Shown: in pieces, positions 46,960 through 56,563 of the stretch
How positions within the stretch are numbered: position 1 is the stretch's first letter
How the letters are laid out: each line of letters starts with the position of its first letter
NCBI GenBank assembly: GCA_905236675.1
Contig: CAJOND010000018.1
Location: forward strand, 1 to 64,000
Length of the DNA: 64,000 bases
Direction of reading: 5' to 3'
Source: Candidatus Rifleibacteriota bacterium
GTDB taxonomy: Bacteria > Muiribacteriota > Ozemobacteria > Ozemobacterales > Ozemobacteraceae
Translations under genes and position numbers: made by a program
The notes under the pieces: generated by a model
What the model was told of the DNA's origin: nothing
Database searches by the model: none
Seen by the model: only the letters and a program-made list of their open reading frames with translations

Positions 46960-48799
46960 AATAGCCTTCAGGCTCATCAGCTTTTTTTGTATATTATTTA
47001 CAATATATACTATTCCTGGCTTTTCTGCTGAAATAAATCTTTTTCCTTTAAAAGAAATTCAAGTAGGGATGAAAGGTTATGGGAAAACAGTTATTTCAGG
47101 AAGAAAAATAGAAAAATTTGATGTAGAAATTTTAGGTATTTGTTCAAATAATAAAATCAATGAAAGCACAATAACAAGTGGGAAATCTATACTGGTCAAA
47201 GTCAGCGGAGATGTTATAAAACGTGCTGGCGGGATTGCGGCAGGCATGAGTGGAAGCCCAATCTATATAGATAACAAACTGGTAGGTGGAATAAGTTCCG
47301 GTTGGCTAATGACGGACCACACAGTTGGTCTTATTACACCGATAGAAGAAATGCTTGAAATCTGGAATTACCCAAGTGACAAAGACAAACCCAAAACTGG
47401 TATAAAAACAGGATTATTACAAAAACATCATCTTGAAAAAACAATAAAGATAGGTTCAAAAAATATAGACTGTATAATAGAAGCACCTTATTCTCTTGCT
47501 TCTTCTATTGTTCCTAATTCAAATGAAGTTGTCTTTTCACAGGCAGCTACAGAATTAAAAATAGACGATATTAATAAAAACAGAATTTCAGAAACAATAA
47601 AAGCAAGATTAAATCGAAAGAATGTAATAGTTTCAGACAAACAAAACAACGATTCAAAAAATGACTTGTCAGGTTATTTTGCCGTTATATCTCCTGATTA
47701 TTATGAGCCTGGTTCATCTATAGGAATACAACTGGCTAGAGGAGATATAAACGTTACCACAATAGGAACTTTAACTCATAGAGATGGTAATAGAATTCTA
47801 GGTTTGGCTCACTCTTTCCTAAAGAAAGGGAATGTGTCTTTCTTGCTAACAGGCGCTTATATACACCATTCTTTTGGTAGTGTACAGATGCCGTTTAAGA
47901 TAGGCGCACCTACAGAAATGCTTGGTACTGTTGAACAGGATAGGGAAAAAGGAATAAGTGCGGTTATAGGAAAGTTACCTGCAATGATTCCTGTAAAAAT
48001 TGACGTTACAGATAAAACCCTTGGAACAGAAAAAAGTATTAATTTTCAAGTAGTTAAAGATATAACTGTATTGAATACTGTTCTAGATACAACTATAATG
48101 CAAGCCTTGGAAGGAGCCATAGACAGAGAAGGTCCAGGCACCGCCTTGATGAGTATTTCCATGGATTGTTCCAGTAAAAATGGGGACAATTACAATTTTA
48201 GAAGAGAAAATCTTTTCTATTCCAAGACTGATATTTGTCAGGTTCTTACAAATGAAGTAACAAGTCTTGTAGACATGATTAGTGAAAGCGAATATGATGA
48301 AGTACTGCCTACAAGAATTCTTCTAAAAGTTGAAATAGAAAATAAGCGAAAAACTCTTACCATAGAAAAAGTTGAAGTTAAAAATTCTTCAGTTTCAAGC
48401 GGTGGAGTTCTTGATGTAGAAGTAACTTTAAAACCATACCGAGAACCAAAATTTATTAGAAAAGTAAAATTGCCTATTCCTCAAGATATTGGGAAAGAAA
48501 ATCTTACCCTTTCTGTTTTTGGTTTAAATATGAAAGTTGAAGATCTTGATGTTCCTTCTGATTCAAAAGAAAACAAAGCTTCATCTTTTAAAATAGAAGA
48601 TAACAACAATTCTGATTTTTCAACCTTAATAAGAAACTGGGCTAGTTCTCCCAAAAATTCAGATATTTTATTCCAGTTAAGCGTAGAAGGCGAAGATAAT
48701 AAAAAGCTTAAAATGAATAACAAAGACTATGAAATACAGCCCACAAATCTTGTGGTTACTGGCAGAGTGGACACAACTCTGACCTTGAGCGAGGAATAA
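46934..48799 (+). CDS. SpoIVB-type S55 family serine peptidase
   Basis: About 621 residues from ATG 46934 (an in-frame ATG at 46910 has no ribosome site). A leader helix (about 10-32) is followed by a domain with VGMKGYGKT, then GGIAAGMSGSPIYIDNK (about 100-114) with the active Ser in GMSGSP, and LAHSFLKKGN (about 290). These are the S55 peptidase signatures. Family members cut an envelope partner protein. The C-terminal 200 residues are beta-rich and unassigned. Overlaps the glycosidase stop by 26 bases; mlaE starts two bases after its own stop. Confidence 0.75.
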   Translation: MEFLLLRDKIAFRLISFFCILFTIYTIPGFSAEINLFPLKEIQVGMKGYGKTVISGRKIEKFDVEILGICSNNKINESTITSGKSILVKVSGDVIKRAGGIAAGMSGSPIYIDNKLVGGISSGWLMTDHTVGLITPIEEMLEIWNYPSDKDKPKTGIKTGLLQKHHLEKTIKIGSKNIDCIIEAPYSLASSIVPNSNEVVFSQAATELKIDDINKNRISETIKARLNRKNVIVSDKQNNDSKNDLSGYFAVISPDYYEPGSSIGIQLARGDINVTTIGTLTHRDGNRILGLAHSFLKKGNVSFLLTGAYIHHSFGSVQMPFKIGAPTEMLGTVEQDREKGISAVIGKLPAMIPVKIDVTDKTLGTEKSINFQVVKDITVLNTVLDTTIMQALEGAIDREGPGTALMSISMDCSSKNGDNYNFRRENLFYSKTDICQVLTNEVTSLVDMISESEYDEVLPTRILLKVEIENKRKTLTIEKVEVKNSSVSSGGVLDVEVTLKPYREPKFIRKVKLPIPQDIGKENLTLSVFGLNMKVEDLDVPSDSKENKASSFKIEDNNNSDFSTLIRNWASSPKNSDILFQLSVEGEDNKKLKMNNKDYEIQPTNLVVTGRVDTTLTLSEE

Positions 48800-48800
48800 A

Positions 48801-49577
48801 ATGATTAAATCATTTATAGAAGCCGCTGGCGAACAAACTATTTTATTAATGCAAACTATTTATTGGACTTTTGCAAGTATAAAAAATGGTAAGTTCAGTT
48901 TTAAAAATTTAATAAACCAGATGTCTATTATCGGAGTAGACTCTTTTATGATGGTAGCCATAAGTGGTTTTTCTTTAGGAGCTGTTCTTGTAGTACAAAT
49001 TGGTTTTCAGTTTGCCAATATGGGTGCCCAAAGTTATGTAGGTGGCGTTGTTGCTCTTTCAATGACAAGAGAAATAGCTCCATTAATGACAGCGATTGTT
49101 GTCGCTGGACGTATAGGAAGTTCAATGGCAGCTGAGATTGGGACAATGAAAATTACCGAACAAATAGATGCTTTGGAAACGATGGCAACCAATCCAGTAG
49201 ACTATTTGGTAGTTCCACGTTTTTGGGCTTGTACTTCAATGCTTTTTTTATTAACAGTAATATCAAATGTTTTTGGAATGATAGGCGGTTCTATTACAGC
49301 AGTTTATCAAGTTGGATTAACATTTGAATCATTTAAAGACTCGATTCTTTACTTGTTAAAAATACAAGATTTGATGGGTGGTCTTTTAAAGGCAATAGTT
49401 TTTGGAGGAATAATAGCAATTATAGGTTGTTATAAAGGCTTTACTACAGAAGGTGGTGCTGAAGGCGTTGGAAAAAGTACAACCAGTGCTGTTGTTGTAG
49501 CAATCATGCTTATAATCGCTGTGAATTTCTTCCTGACTGTTGGTATAACAAACTTTAACAACTCATATTTACAATAA
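48801..49577 (+). CDS. mlaE: MlaE-type phospholipid ABC transporter permease
   Basis: 258 residues, five or six membrane helices. EIGTMKITEQIDALETMATNP (in parts) and VVPRFWACTSM are the diagnostic permease motif of the MlaE/YrbE family. It moves phospholipid between the inner membrane and a periplasmic MCE partner. GAGGAATAAA lies just before ATG. The stop overlaps mlaF by one base (TAATG). Confidence 0.93.
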   Translation: MIKSFIEAAGEQTILLMQTIYWTFASIKNGKFSFKNLINQMSIIGVDSFMMVAISGFSLGAVLVVQIGFQFANMGAQSYVGGVVALSMTREIAPLMTAIVVAGRIGSSMAAEIGTMKITEQIDALETMATNPVDYLVVPRFWACTSMLFLLTVISNVFGMIGGSITAVYQVGLTFESFKDSILYLLKIQDLMGGLLKAIVFGGIIAIIGCYKGFTTEGGAEGVGKSTTSAVVVAIMLIIAVNFFLTVGITNFNNSYLQ

Positions 49578-50323
49578 TGATTATAGTTTCTAACGTTCAT
49601 AAAAGATTTGGGCCAAAGCAAGTATTAAAAGGAGTTAACCTTAAAATATACGATGGTGAATCCCTCGTTATACTTGGTCCTTCAGGCTGCGGGAAAAGTG
49701 TTTTACTCAAACATATAATAGGTCTCTTGAAACCTGATAGCGGTCAGGTATTCATTGATGGAGAAGATATAACTACATATAACTCAAACCAGTTAGATTT
49801 GCTAAGAATGAGAATGGGAATGCTTTTCCAGTCTGCTGCATTATTTGACTCTTTGAATGTAGAAGACAATATTGCATTTGCTTTAAAGCGACACACCAAA
49901 TTGTCAAAGCTTGCTTTACATCATTTGGTATCTGAAAAACTTGAAATGGTGGGGTTGCCAGGAACAAATTATTTAATGCCCTCAGAACTATCTGGAGGTA
50001 TGCGAAAAAGAGTTGGTCTTGCCAGAGCTATAGCAATGGAACCGGAAATAATTCTTTATGACGAACCAACTACCGGTCTAGACCCGATTATGACGTCTGC
50101 TATTGACGAACTACATCTTAGTCTTAAAGAAAAGCTTGGTGTTACTTCAATAGTAGTTACACACGATATGAAATCTGCTTTCCGTATTTGCGACAGAGTG
50201 GCATTACATTACGGTGGTCAGATTGTAGAAATTGGAACAAAAGAAGATATATTAAATTCACCTAACCCGATGGTTCAGCAGTTTATTAATGGCGAATCAC
50301 AAGGGCCAATGACTTTGCTTTAA
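49577..50323 (+). CDS. mlaF: MlaF-type phospholipid ABC transporter ATP-binding protein
   Basis: 248 residues. Walker A GPSGCGKS (about 34-41), signature LSGGMRKR (about 139), Walker B IILYDEPTTGLD (about 157) and switch His in VVTHD. The RMRMGMLFQ(S) Q-loop context fits MlaF. Energises the permease. Start overlaps the mlaE stop. Confidence 0.93.
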   Translation: MIIVSNVHKRFGPKQVLKGVNLKIYDGESLVILGPSGCGKSVLLKHIIGLLKPDSGQVFIDGEDITTYNSNQLDLLRMRMGMLFQSAALFDSLNVEDNIAFALKRHTKLSKLALHHLVSEKLEMVGLPGTNYLMPSELSGGMRKRVGLARAIAMEPEIILYDEPTTGLDPIMTSAIDELHLSLKEKLGVTSIVVTHDMKSAFRICDRVALHYGGQIVEIGTKEDILNSPNPMVQQFINGESQGPMTLL

Positions 50324-50346
50324 TAAACTGAATAGGAGACAAACAG

Positions 50347-51732
50347 ATGAATCAAAACATGAAAGTCGGCTTAATGACATTAGTAACGGTAGCCGCACTT
50401 ATTTATATGGTATATGTAATTGGAGATTTCAGCTTTACAGAAAAGGGCTATAATTTCACTATAAGCTTTTATGCCGTAAACGGTCTCAGCAAAGGTTCTA
50501 ATGTTTCTATGTCGGGTGTGAAAATAGGTAAGGTTACATCAATAGAAATAGTCGATGACCAGGTTTATGTTCATGCTTATATTTCAAATAAAAAACATCT
50601 TATTAGAAGACAAAGTACTTTCACTATTTCTTCTGCAGGTCTGATGGGTGAAAAATATGTTGAAATCATGCCAACCAGGGACTATACATCTCCCTATGTT
50701 GCTGATGGAGAAATAATAGCAGGAACGGATCCTGTCAGAATGGATGAATTAATAGAACAAGGAAGTGTGTTATTACAACGTCTGCAAGAACTCACTGCTT
50801 CTGCCAAAGATATTATTGGTGATCCAAATCTTAAAGAAGACACAAGAACCATCTTCAGAAATGCAAGAAATGCTTCGGATAACATAAACGAAATAACTGT
50901 TTCACTTAGAAACAGAAGCGACCATATTATTGAAAGTCTGGACAAGATTCTTAACTCTGTTTCTGACGAAATAGACAAGAATCGCAAAGATATCAAATCT
51001 ATTGTTGAAAACTTCAAGAATATCAGTAGCAACATTGATAAGATTACTGGTTCAGGCAACAGAGAAAACCTCAAAGATATACTTGCTAATATTAAGACTT
51101 CAACAGAAAAACTAGACGACATAATAGCCAAGTTGAACAAAGACGATAAGATTACTAATGACGTCAGAGCTACAATGGATTCATTAAAAGAAGCTTCTGA
51201 TAATGCTAAAGAAATAACAAAAGAAGTTAAAGAAATCATTGTAGATAAAGATATAAGAAAACAGATTAGTGGAACACTGGATGATGCCCACAAACTAGCC
51301 AAAGCAGTAGATAAAGTCTTTTTGAATATTCAACAAACAAGAGTAGACTTTAAATACTTGCTAAGATACCATAAAGATACAGAAGATTTCTTATCCGACA
51401 TTAACGTAGATATTTATCCGAATGAAACTTATTTCTTCAGAATAGGTATGGAAGATGTAGGTAACGAAAACGACATAAACGCCATGTTGGCTCGAGATGC
51501 AAATACAAAATTTATCAAAAGAGCTGGCATAATGAAATCTAAGGTCGGTATAGGTGCTGACTATAAACTTGCAAAAGATTTAACTTTAAGTGTTGACTTT
51601 ATTGATACAAAAGACTCTGAAATCAGATTGAAAGCCAGTTATCTTATAAACGAACACATTACTTTTGAACTTAGATTAGATGATGCTGCAGATGACGAAA
51701 AGGTTAACTTTGGTATTGAATACGTTTTCTAA
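50347..51732 (+). CDS. mlaD: MlaD-like MCE-domain protein
   Basis: 461 residues. Inner-membrane anchor (about 7-24), MCE domain (about 38-115, including NGLSKGSNVSMSGVKIGKV and GLMGEKYVEI), then a long heptad-rich helix/coiled coil (about 140-335) and a beta-rich C-terminus with alternating strands that ends EYVF. Such long MCE proteins may span the periplasm. The Phe-ending strands resemble an outer-membrane barrel terminus, which is unusual for MlaD. AGGAG lies before ATG. Confidence 0.85.
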   Translation: MNQNMKVGLMTLVTVAALIYMVYVIGDFSFTEKGYNFTISFYAVNGLSKGSNVSMSGVKIGKVTSIEIVDDQVYVHAYISNKKHLIRRQSTFTISSAGLMGEKYVEIMPTRDYTSPYVADGEIIAGTDPVRMDELIEQGSVLLQRLQELTASAKDIIGDPNLKEDTRTIFRNARNASDNINEITVSLRNRSDHIIESLDKILNSVSDEIDKNRKDIKSIVENFKNISSNIDKITGSGNRENLKDILANIKTSTEKLDDIIAKLNKDDKITNDVRATMDSLKEASDNAKEITKEVKEIIVDKDIRKQISGTLDDAHKLAKAVDKVFLNIQQTRVDFKYLLRYHKDTEDFLSDINVDIYPNETYFFRIGMEDVGNENDINAMLARDANTKFIKRAGIMKSKVGIGADYKLAKDLTLSVDFIDTKDSEIRLKASYLINEHITFELRLDDAADDEKVNFGIEYVF

Positions 51733-51750
51733 TAAAAGGAACACTGAAAA

Positions 51751-52767
51751 ATGCTAAATGTCGAACGAAAACCGAAGATTCTTTTGCTCACCACAGGTGG
51801 AACAATTACAATGCTTAAAAGCCATAATGGAGCTCTTCAGCCTTGTGAAGACGCCGACAAACTTATCAAAGCAATTCCAGAACTTAGTTTGTTAGCCGAA
51901 ATAGAAATACTTCCAATTGTAAATATAGATTCTAGCAATTTTACTCCACCAGTCTGGCTTCAAATAGCAAAAGCTATTTTTCATAGAATGAAGGATTTTG
52001 ACGGTTTTGTCGTGGCACATGGAACCGACACAATGTGCTACACTTCGGCAGCTCTTTCTTTTATGCTTCAGGAACTGAACAAACCGATTGTTATTACTGG
52101 TGCTCAAGTGCCTTTAGAAGAAATAGGTTCTGATGGCAGATCAAATCTCATAAATGCAGTCAGAGTAGCAATTTCAGATTTAGCAGAAGTGGCAGTAGTA
52201 TTTGGCTCTCAAATTATCAGAGGAACAAGAGCAAAAAAAATGTCTGCATTCGACATGCAGGCTTTTGTTTCTGTAAACGACAACCCTCTAGGCAGAATAG
52301 GTCTCTCTATTAAATATGATGATTCTGCCCATCTGAGAAGCAAGAAAAAGCCTCTTCTCAGACCTTTTTTAAATGACAATGTTGCTATGATTCCTGTTTA
52401 TCCTGGAATTAAACCTGAAATAATAGAATATCTTGCACAAACTCATTCAGGAATAGTTATTGAAGGTTATGGGGCAGGCAATTTGCCAACAGATGAAAAC
52501 ATAAATCTTATTCCTGCTATAAAATCAGCAATCGAAAGAAAAGTGCCTGTGGTGGTTTGCACTCAATGTATTCTTGGTTCTACAGAAATGGAACTTTATC
52601 AAGTAGGAAGAGCAGCTTTAGATGTAGGTGCTATACCTGCAATGGATATGACTCCGGAAACTTCAATGGTTAAGCTTATGTGGGTTTTAGGTCAAACCGA
52701 TGATATTGATAGTATAGATTCAATGATGCAAAAAAGTTTTGTTGGTGAACTACACGAGGTAGAATAA
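51751..52767 (+). CDS. ansA: L-asparaginase (type I, cytosolic-like)
   Basis: 338 residues without a signal peptide. TTGGTITM (about 11-18) and AHGTDTMCYTS (about 89-99) contain the two catalytic threonines; GRSNL and EGYGAGNLP are also conserved. Hydrolyses asparagine to aspartate and ammonia. AAGGA precedes ATG. Its place in an envelope run is unexplained. Confidence 0.9.
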   Translation: MLNVERKPKILLLTTGGTITMLKSHNGALQPCEDADKLIKAIPELSLLAEIEILPIVNIDSSNFTPPVWLQIAKAIFHRMKDFDGFVVAHGTDTMCYTSAALSFMLQELNKPIVITGAQVPLEEIGSDGRSNLINAVRVAISDLAEVAVVFGSQIIRGTRAKKMSAFDMQAFVSVNDNPLGRIGLSIKYDDSAHLRSKKKPLLRPFLNDNVAMIPVYPGIKPEIIEYLAQTHSGIVIEGYGAGNLPTDENINLIPAIKSAIERKVPVVVCTQCILGSTEMELYQVGRAALDVGAIPAMDMTPETSMVKLMWVLGQTDDIDSIDSMMQKSFVGELHEVE

Positions 52768-52769
52768 CA

Positions 52770-54230
52770 TTGAAAAAATGTCCAGAATGTGGTCTTGATT
52801 TACCAGACGAAGTTTTATACTGCCTTTATTGTGGCACTAGAACCAATATTTCCAATCAGGTAAAAAGAACCAGAATTGTATTATTTCTATTTCCTATTTT
52901 TATTTTATTAAGTTGTTTAGCCACCGTTTATGATCTAGGCTCATCAGATTTTCTTGAAGCAGGCTTTACTATTGCTGGTATCGCATGTTGTTTATATTTT
53001 CTAGGAGCTCTTTTTTTAGGAATATTAAAATTATTCTTTAATATAAAAACGGCTCCAAGCTCTTTTTTTACTGCTTCTTTTTCTTCTCTAATAATCGCAA
53101 TAACAACAATTTTTGCTGGTTTTTCTATAGAAAACCTCTATTTAAAAAATTATTTTGTAAAATTAGGTCCCATAGCCAATTTAAAAAAACACTTTATATT
53201 ACTATTAACAATCTATTTAGTTCTACAAATTTTAGAATCCATAGCTATATCTTTAAAAGATAAGTATACAATCACAAGTTCAAGTGAAGATAAAAACAAT
53301 TCCAGATCTTCAATAATAACTAAGCTTTATATAATAATCCCAATAAGTTTCATTTTATTAACTTCTGTTGCTTTCTTCTTTACTTCCCATCCAGACAAAA
53401 TATCTTTTTTATGCGAAAATTTACTAGCCATTTCCTCAAAAGATAAAGCTAATCAATATTTAGATTATGGTTTACAACATTATCCAAGAGATGCAAAACT
53501 TTGTTTCCTAAAAGCAAATATTCTAACATCTTCCGACTCATTTTCTACAGAACATAATTCAAAAACAGAATCAGAAGCTCTTAAATTGGCACAAATTGCT
53601 TCTGACGAAAAACCAGATTCACCTTTGTATAAATATTACTTAAGTGTTCAATTTGATATAAATAAAAACAGTGAAAAAGCCATTATGTATGCTGATGAAG
53701 CTGCCGTATTAGCAAAAGACGATATTTTTCTATGGCAAAATCTTGGTGATATAAACCAAAAGTATTCAAGATTCACAGGATCCATAAGCGCATATAGAAA
53801 AGCTTTGACATTAGATCCTGATAATCCTACTGTTTTAAACAACCTTTCATATACTCTTCTTACTTGTAATAAAGATTTATTAATAGCATTAGAATTAGCA
53901 GAAAAATCAGTTAAAAATTCTCCAAACTCTGTTTACAACAGAGATACATTAGCTTGGGCTTATTATAAAAATAATCAGTTTACAAATGCTTTAGAATCAA
54001 TAAATTTATTATATAAAAATAGAAAGAGTATTTCTCCAGAAATTGATTTTCATTATGTAGCAATATTAGATTCAATGGGACTCATAAAAAACCCAATAGA
54101 AGATTATGATAAAATGCTAGTTAAACCAGAAGTTGCTACTAATAAAAATCTTGTTCTAGAAATAGTTGAAGCTAAAAAAATAGCTGAAAACAAGTTAAAG
54201 GAAAAGCAAAACGGGAAATTAGAGAAATGA
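52770..54230 (+). CDS. Zinc-ribbon membrane protein with TPR repeats
   Basis: 486 residues. Start is TTG (52770-52772) with GAGG ten bases upstream; no other start precedes the zinc ribbon CPEC-x10-CLYC (residues 4-21). Five hydrophobic helices follow between about 33 and 205, then a TPR region (about 225-470) with LWQNLGDINQKYS and NPTVLNNLSYTLL. Probably a membrane scaffold. Function unknown. Confidence 0.6.
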   Translation: MKKCPECGLDLPDEVLYCLYCGTRTNISNQVKRTRIVLFLFPIFILLSCLATVYDLGSSDFLEAGFTIAGIACCLYFLGALFLGILKLFFNIKTAPSSFFTASFSSLIIAITTIFAGFSIENLYLKNYFVKLGPIANLKKHFILLLTIYLVLQILESIAISLKDKYTITSSSEDKNNSRSSIITKLYIIIPISFILLTSVAFFFTSHPDKISFLCENLLAISSKDKANQYLDYGLQHYPRDAKLCFLKANILTSSDSFSTEHNSKTESEALKLAQIASDEKPDSPLYKYYLSVQFDINKNSEKAIMYADEAAVLAKDDIFLWQNLGDINQKYSRFTGSISAYRKALTLDPDNPTVLNNLSYTLLTCNKDLLIALELAEKSVKNSPNSVYNRDTLAWAYYKNNQFTNALESINLLYKNRKSISPEIDFHYVAILDSMGLIKNPIEDYDKMLVKPEVATNKNLVLEIVEAKKIAENKLKEKQNGKLEK

Positions 54231-55561
54231 TATTGAATAATAAAGCTATAAGCTATAAGCATCAAGCTGTAAGCCAAATATTATTTTACCCTTCTCTTTG
54301 TAAGCAAACGTTTTTTATAATTTTTATTATTTTTATATTTAACCTCTTGCCTATTTTCAAAGCAGAAGCAGTTTTGCATATAGATACAAGTTACTGTGGA
54401 AAATATAGAAATCATCCAGGTTTTGCCAAAGTTATGGCTGATTTACCTTTTGTCTATCAAGAATCCTTCCTTAAAATAAATAAAGCATTAGGAATTCCTG
54501 TCAGAGAGCAAATGAATGTGGTAGTTATTTTCTCTGATAATCTCCAATATAAAGGTTTTAGACTTAGAGGGAAAAGACAATCTGTAAAAACAGCAAATAG
54601 AACCTTAGTTCATTATATTCACTTAGATTTAGAATTCTTAATAAACGGACAAGCTACTTTAGCAGAAGAAATGACCCATGAAATGACTCATGCTATCATG
54701 GCTGACTGTATGGGTTTGAGAGAATATGATGTTTTGCCAATGTGGTTAAAAGAAGGAACCGCTGTTCACACAGCAGATCAAGGTTTAGCCCGAATTAAAG
54801 CTCTCACAAGAAAAGGCTTTGATATTAATGCCATTGGTGGTGAAGATGAAAATATTCATGGAAATCCAATTTCACTGGAAAAATATGTTGAGAATTATTT
54901 AAAAATAAGTTTTTTAGTTAAAACCTTTGGAGTTAATGCTTTTCATAGATTTATAAAGAAACTAATGAAATCTGGTAATGTAAATAAAGAACTTTCGGTT
55001 TGCTTCAACGGTCTTACCGAAGACGTAATGAATCAATATTCAAGTCAATTCATAAAAAACACTCTAATAGCAAATACTCATCCCACTACCGCCAGAGAAA
55101 ATATGCTCAAAGGAGTTAAATATTTCGATGAAGGTGAATATCTCTCTGCTAGACTCGCTCTTACAGATGCTCTTTATGGAGGTTTAAGCAATAGTGAATT
55201 CCAAAAAGCAGCATATTTATTAGCAGAATGTTATATTCAGGAAAGAAATCCTCAAGGTGCTCTATACCTGTTAAAACAGTTTAAACCTGACCCAAGAAAT
55301 ATTCCTATAGATAGATATGAATTTTTACGAGCCTATTCACAATATGCAACTGGTTTTGTCACAAGTTCTTATTTTGGTTTTAAAAAAACTTTCGAAACAA
55401 CAAAAAATCAAGCAGTAAAAGAAGGCTCTCTATATTATATTGTTAGAATTCTTACCGAACTAGGCAATCGTCCAGAAGCAGAACGAGTTGCTCAAATGCT
55501 TCAAAAACAATTTCCCAAAAGCAGTTACATAAAATTAGTAAACATAATGCTCGCACAATAA
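54227..55561 (+). CDS. Exported gluzincin metalloprotease (peptidase MA family-like)
   Basis: 444 residues. Leader helix (about 31-47), then a zinc metalloprotease domain with HEMTH (151-155, HExxH) and third ligand Glu in PMWLKEGTA (about 173-181). The second half is helical with TPR-like repeats. Overlaps the previous gene by ATGA. Codons 6-17 lie on a heptamer repeat (54243-54275), which puts about 30 polar residues ahead of the leader. Probably processes an envelope protein. Confidence 0.75.
   Translation: MILNNKAISYKHQAVSQILFYPSLCKQTFFIIFIIFIFNLLPIFKAEAVLHIDTSYCGKYRNHPGFAKVMADLPFVYQESFLKINKALGIPVREQMNVVVIFSDNLQYKGFRLRGKRQSVKTANRTLVHYIHLDLEFLINGQATLAEEMTHEMTHAIMADCMGLREYDVLPMWLKEGTAVHTADQGLARIKALTRKGFDINAIGGEDENIHGNPISLEKYVENYLKISFLVKTFGVNAFHRFIKKLMKSGNVNKELSVCFNGLTEDVMNQYSSQFIKNTLIANTHPTTARENMLKGVKYFDEGEYLSARLALTDALYGGLSNSEFQKAAYLLAECYIQERNPQGALYLLKQFKPDPRNIPIDRYEFLRAYSQYATGFVTSSYFGFKKTFETTKNQAVKEGSLYYIVRILTELGNRPEAERVAQMLQKQFPKSSYIKLVNIMLAQ
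54243..54275 (+). repeat. Degenerate heptamer array (AAGCNNN), 4.7 units
   Basis: Consecutive units AAGCTAT, AAGCTAT, AAGCATC, AAGCTGT, AAGCC starting at 54243. They are translated as part of the metalloprotease N-terminus (KAISYKHQAVS). Same period and AAG core as the array at 544-578 on the opposite strand. Confidence 0.7.
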
Positions 55562-55657
55562 ATTCAGTAATCATTATCGTTATTTTGCATAATAGATACT
55601 AATATATTTCATTTTGTGTTATCATTGTTGAAAACTAGAGACAAGGATTAACGCTTA

Positions 55658-56563
55658 ATGATAGAAAAAAGCAAAGTTTATAACCAAGGTTTTTCATTAG
55701 TTATACCTGCCTATAACGAAGAAAATGCTATTGAATCAACAGTTAATAAATGTTATGAAGTCCTATCATCTATCGAAGGTTTAAAATTCGAAATAATAGT
55801 AGTTGATGACGGCTCAAAAGATAAAACATCTGAAAGGGTACCCACAGACAAATGTCATCTTATAAGTCATCCCAAAAACTATGGTTATGGACAGTCGCTC
55901 TATCGTGGTATTCAAAACGCACAATATCCATATATCGGTATTATTGATGCTGACAACACATATGACGCAAATGATTTTAAACGTATGATTCCCTTAATGG
56001 AAGTCTACGATATGGTTATTGGCAGCAGAAAACTTACCAACCAGTCACAAACAGTCAGTTTGATGCGTAAAACATTAAAAGCCTTGATTTATTTCTTTTC
56101 GGAACACTATTCTCAAGACCCAAACAGTGGAATAAGAGTTTTCAAAAAATCTCTAGTTGACTATGGTGGACATTTATTCAGTAAAAGATTTTCTTTCTCA
56201 ACTTCCCTAACATTTTTTGCAGCCTTAAATTACCAGTTTATAGAATACATTCCGATAGAATATGGTGACAGAACAGGCGTTTCTAAAGTCAGACATTTAA
56301 GAGATTCAATAAGAACTTTTATTCTTATACTTACCATGGCTATCATTTACCGCCCGTTAAAATGTTTTAGCTGTCTAACAATCCTCTTTATATCGGCTAT
56401 TATTGGTCTTTTTACAGTAAAGCACAAAATAAACTCAAATAGTTTTAATGCATATGTTCAATTACTAGGCATAGCAACTCTGAATACCGCTATGTCTTTT
56501 TTAGCTTTTATAATGGGGAAATCATATGTTGACCAGATTGCAATACCAAGCAAAAGAAAATAA
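55658..56563 (+). CDS. Glycosyltransferase family 2 (polyprenol-phosphate type) with C-terminal membrane helices
   Basis: 301 residues. GT-A fold: VIPAYNEENAIE, VVDDGSKD (D50-D51), IIDADNTYD (about 96-104, the DxD-type motif) and DPNSGIRVFKK. Two C-terminal hydrophobic helices (about 243-260, 272-290). Resembles polyprenyl-phosphate sugar transferases that make donors for GT-C enzymes, which fits the abundance of GT-C proteins here. Its 3' end overlaps the radical SAM gene by 38 bases. Confidence 0.85.
   Translation: MIEKSKVYNQGFSLVIPAYNEENAIESTVNKCYEVLSSIEGLKFEIIVVDDGSKDKTSERVPTDKCHLISHPKNYGYGQSLYRGIQNAQYPYIGIIDADNTYDANDFKRMIPLMEVYDMVIGSRKLTNQSQTVSLMRKTLKALIYFFSEHYSQDPNSGIRVFKKSLVDYGGHLFSKRFSFSTSLTFFAALNYQFIEYIPIEYGDRTGVSKVRHLRDSIRTFILILTMAIIYRPLKCFSCLTILFISAIIGLFTVKHKINSNSFNAYVQLLGIATLNTAMSFLAFIMGKSYVDQIAIPSKRK

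Noticed and set aside
49166-49166. Broken or reassigned genetic code
   Set aside because: Long conserved proteins (tuf, asnB, mlaE) use standard codons and stops throughout.
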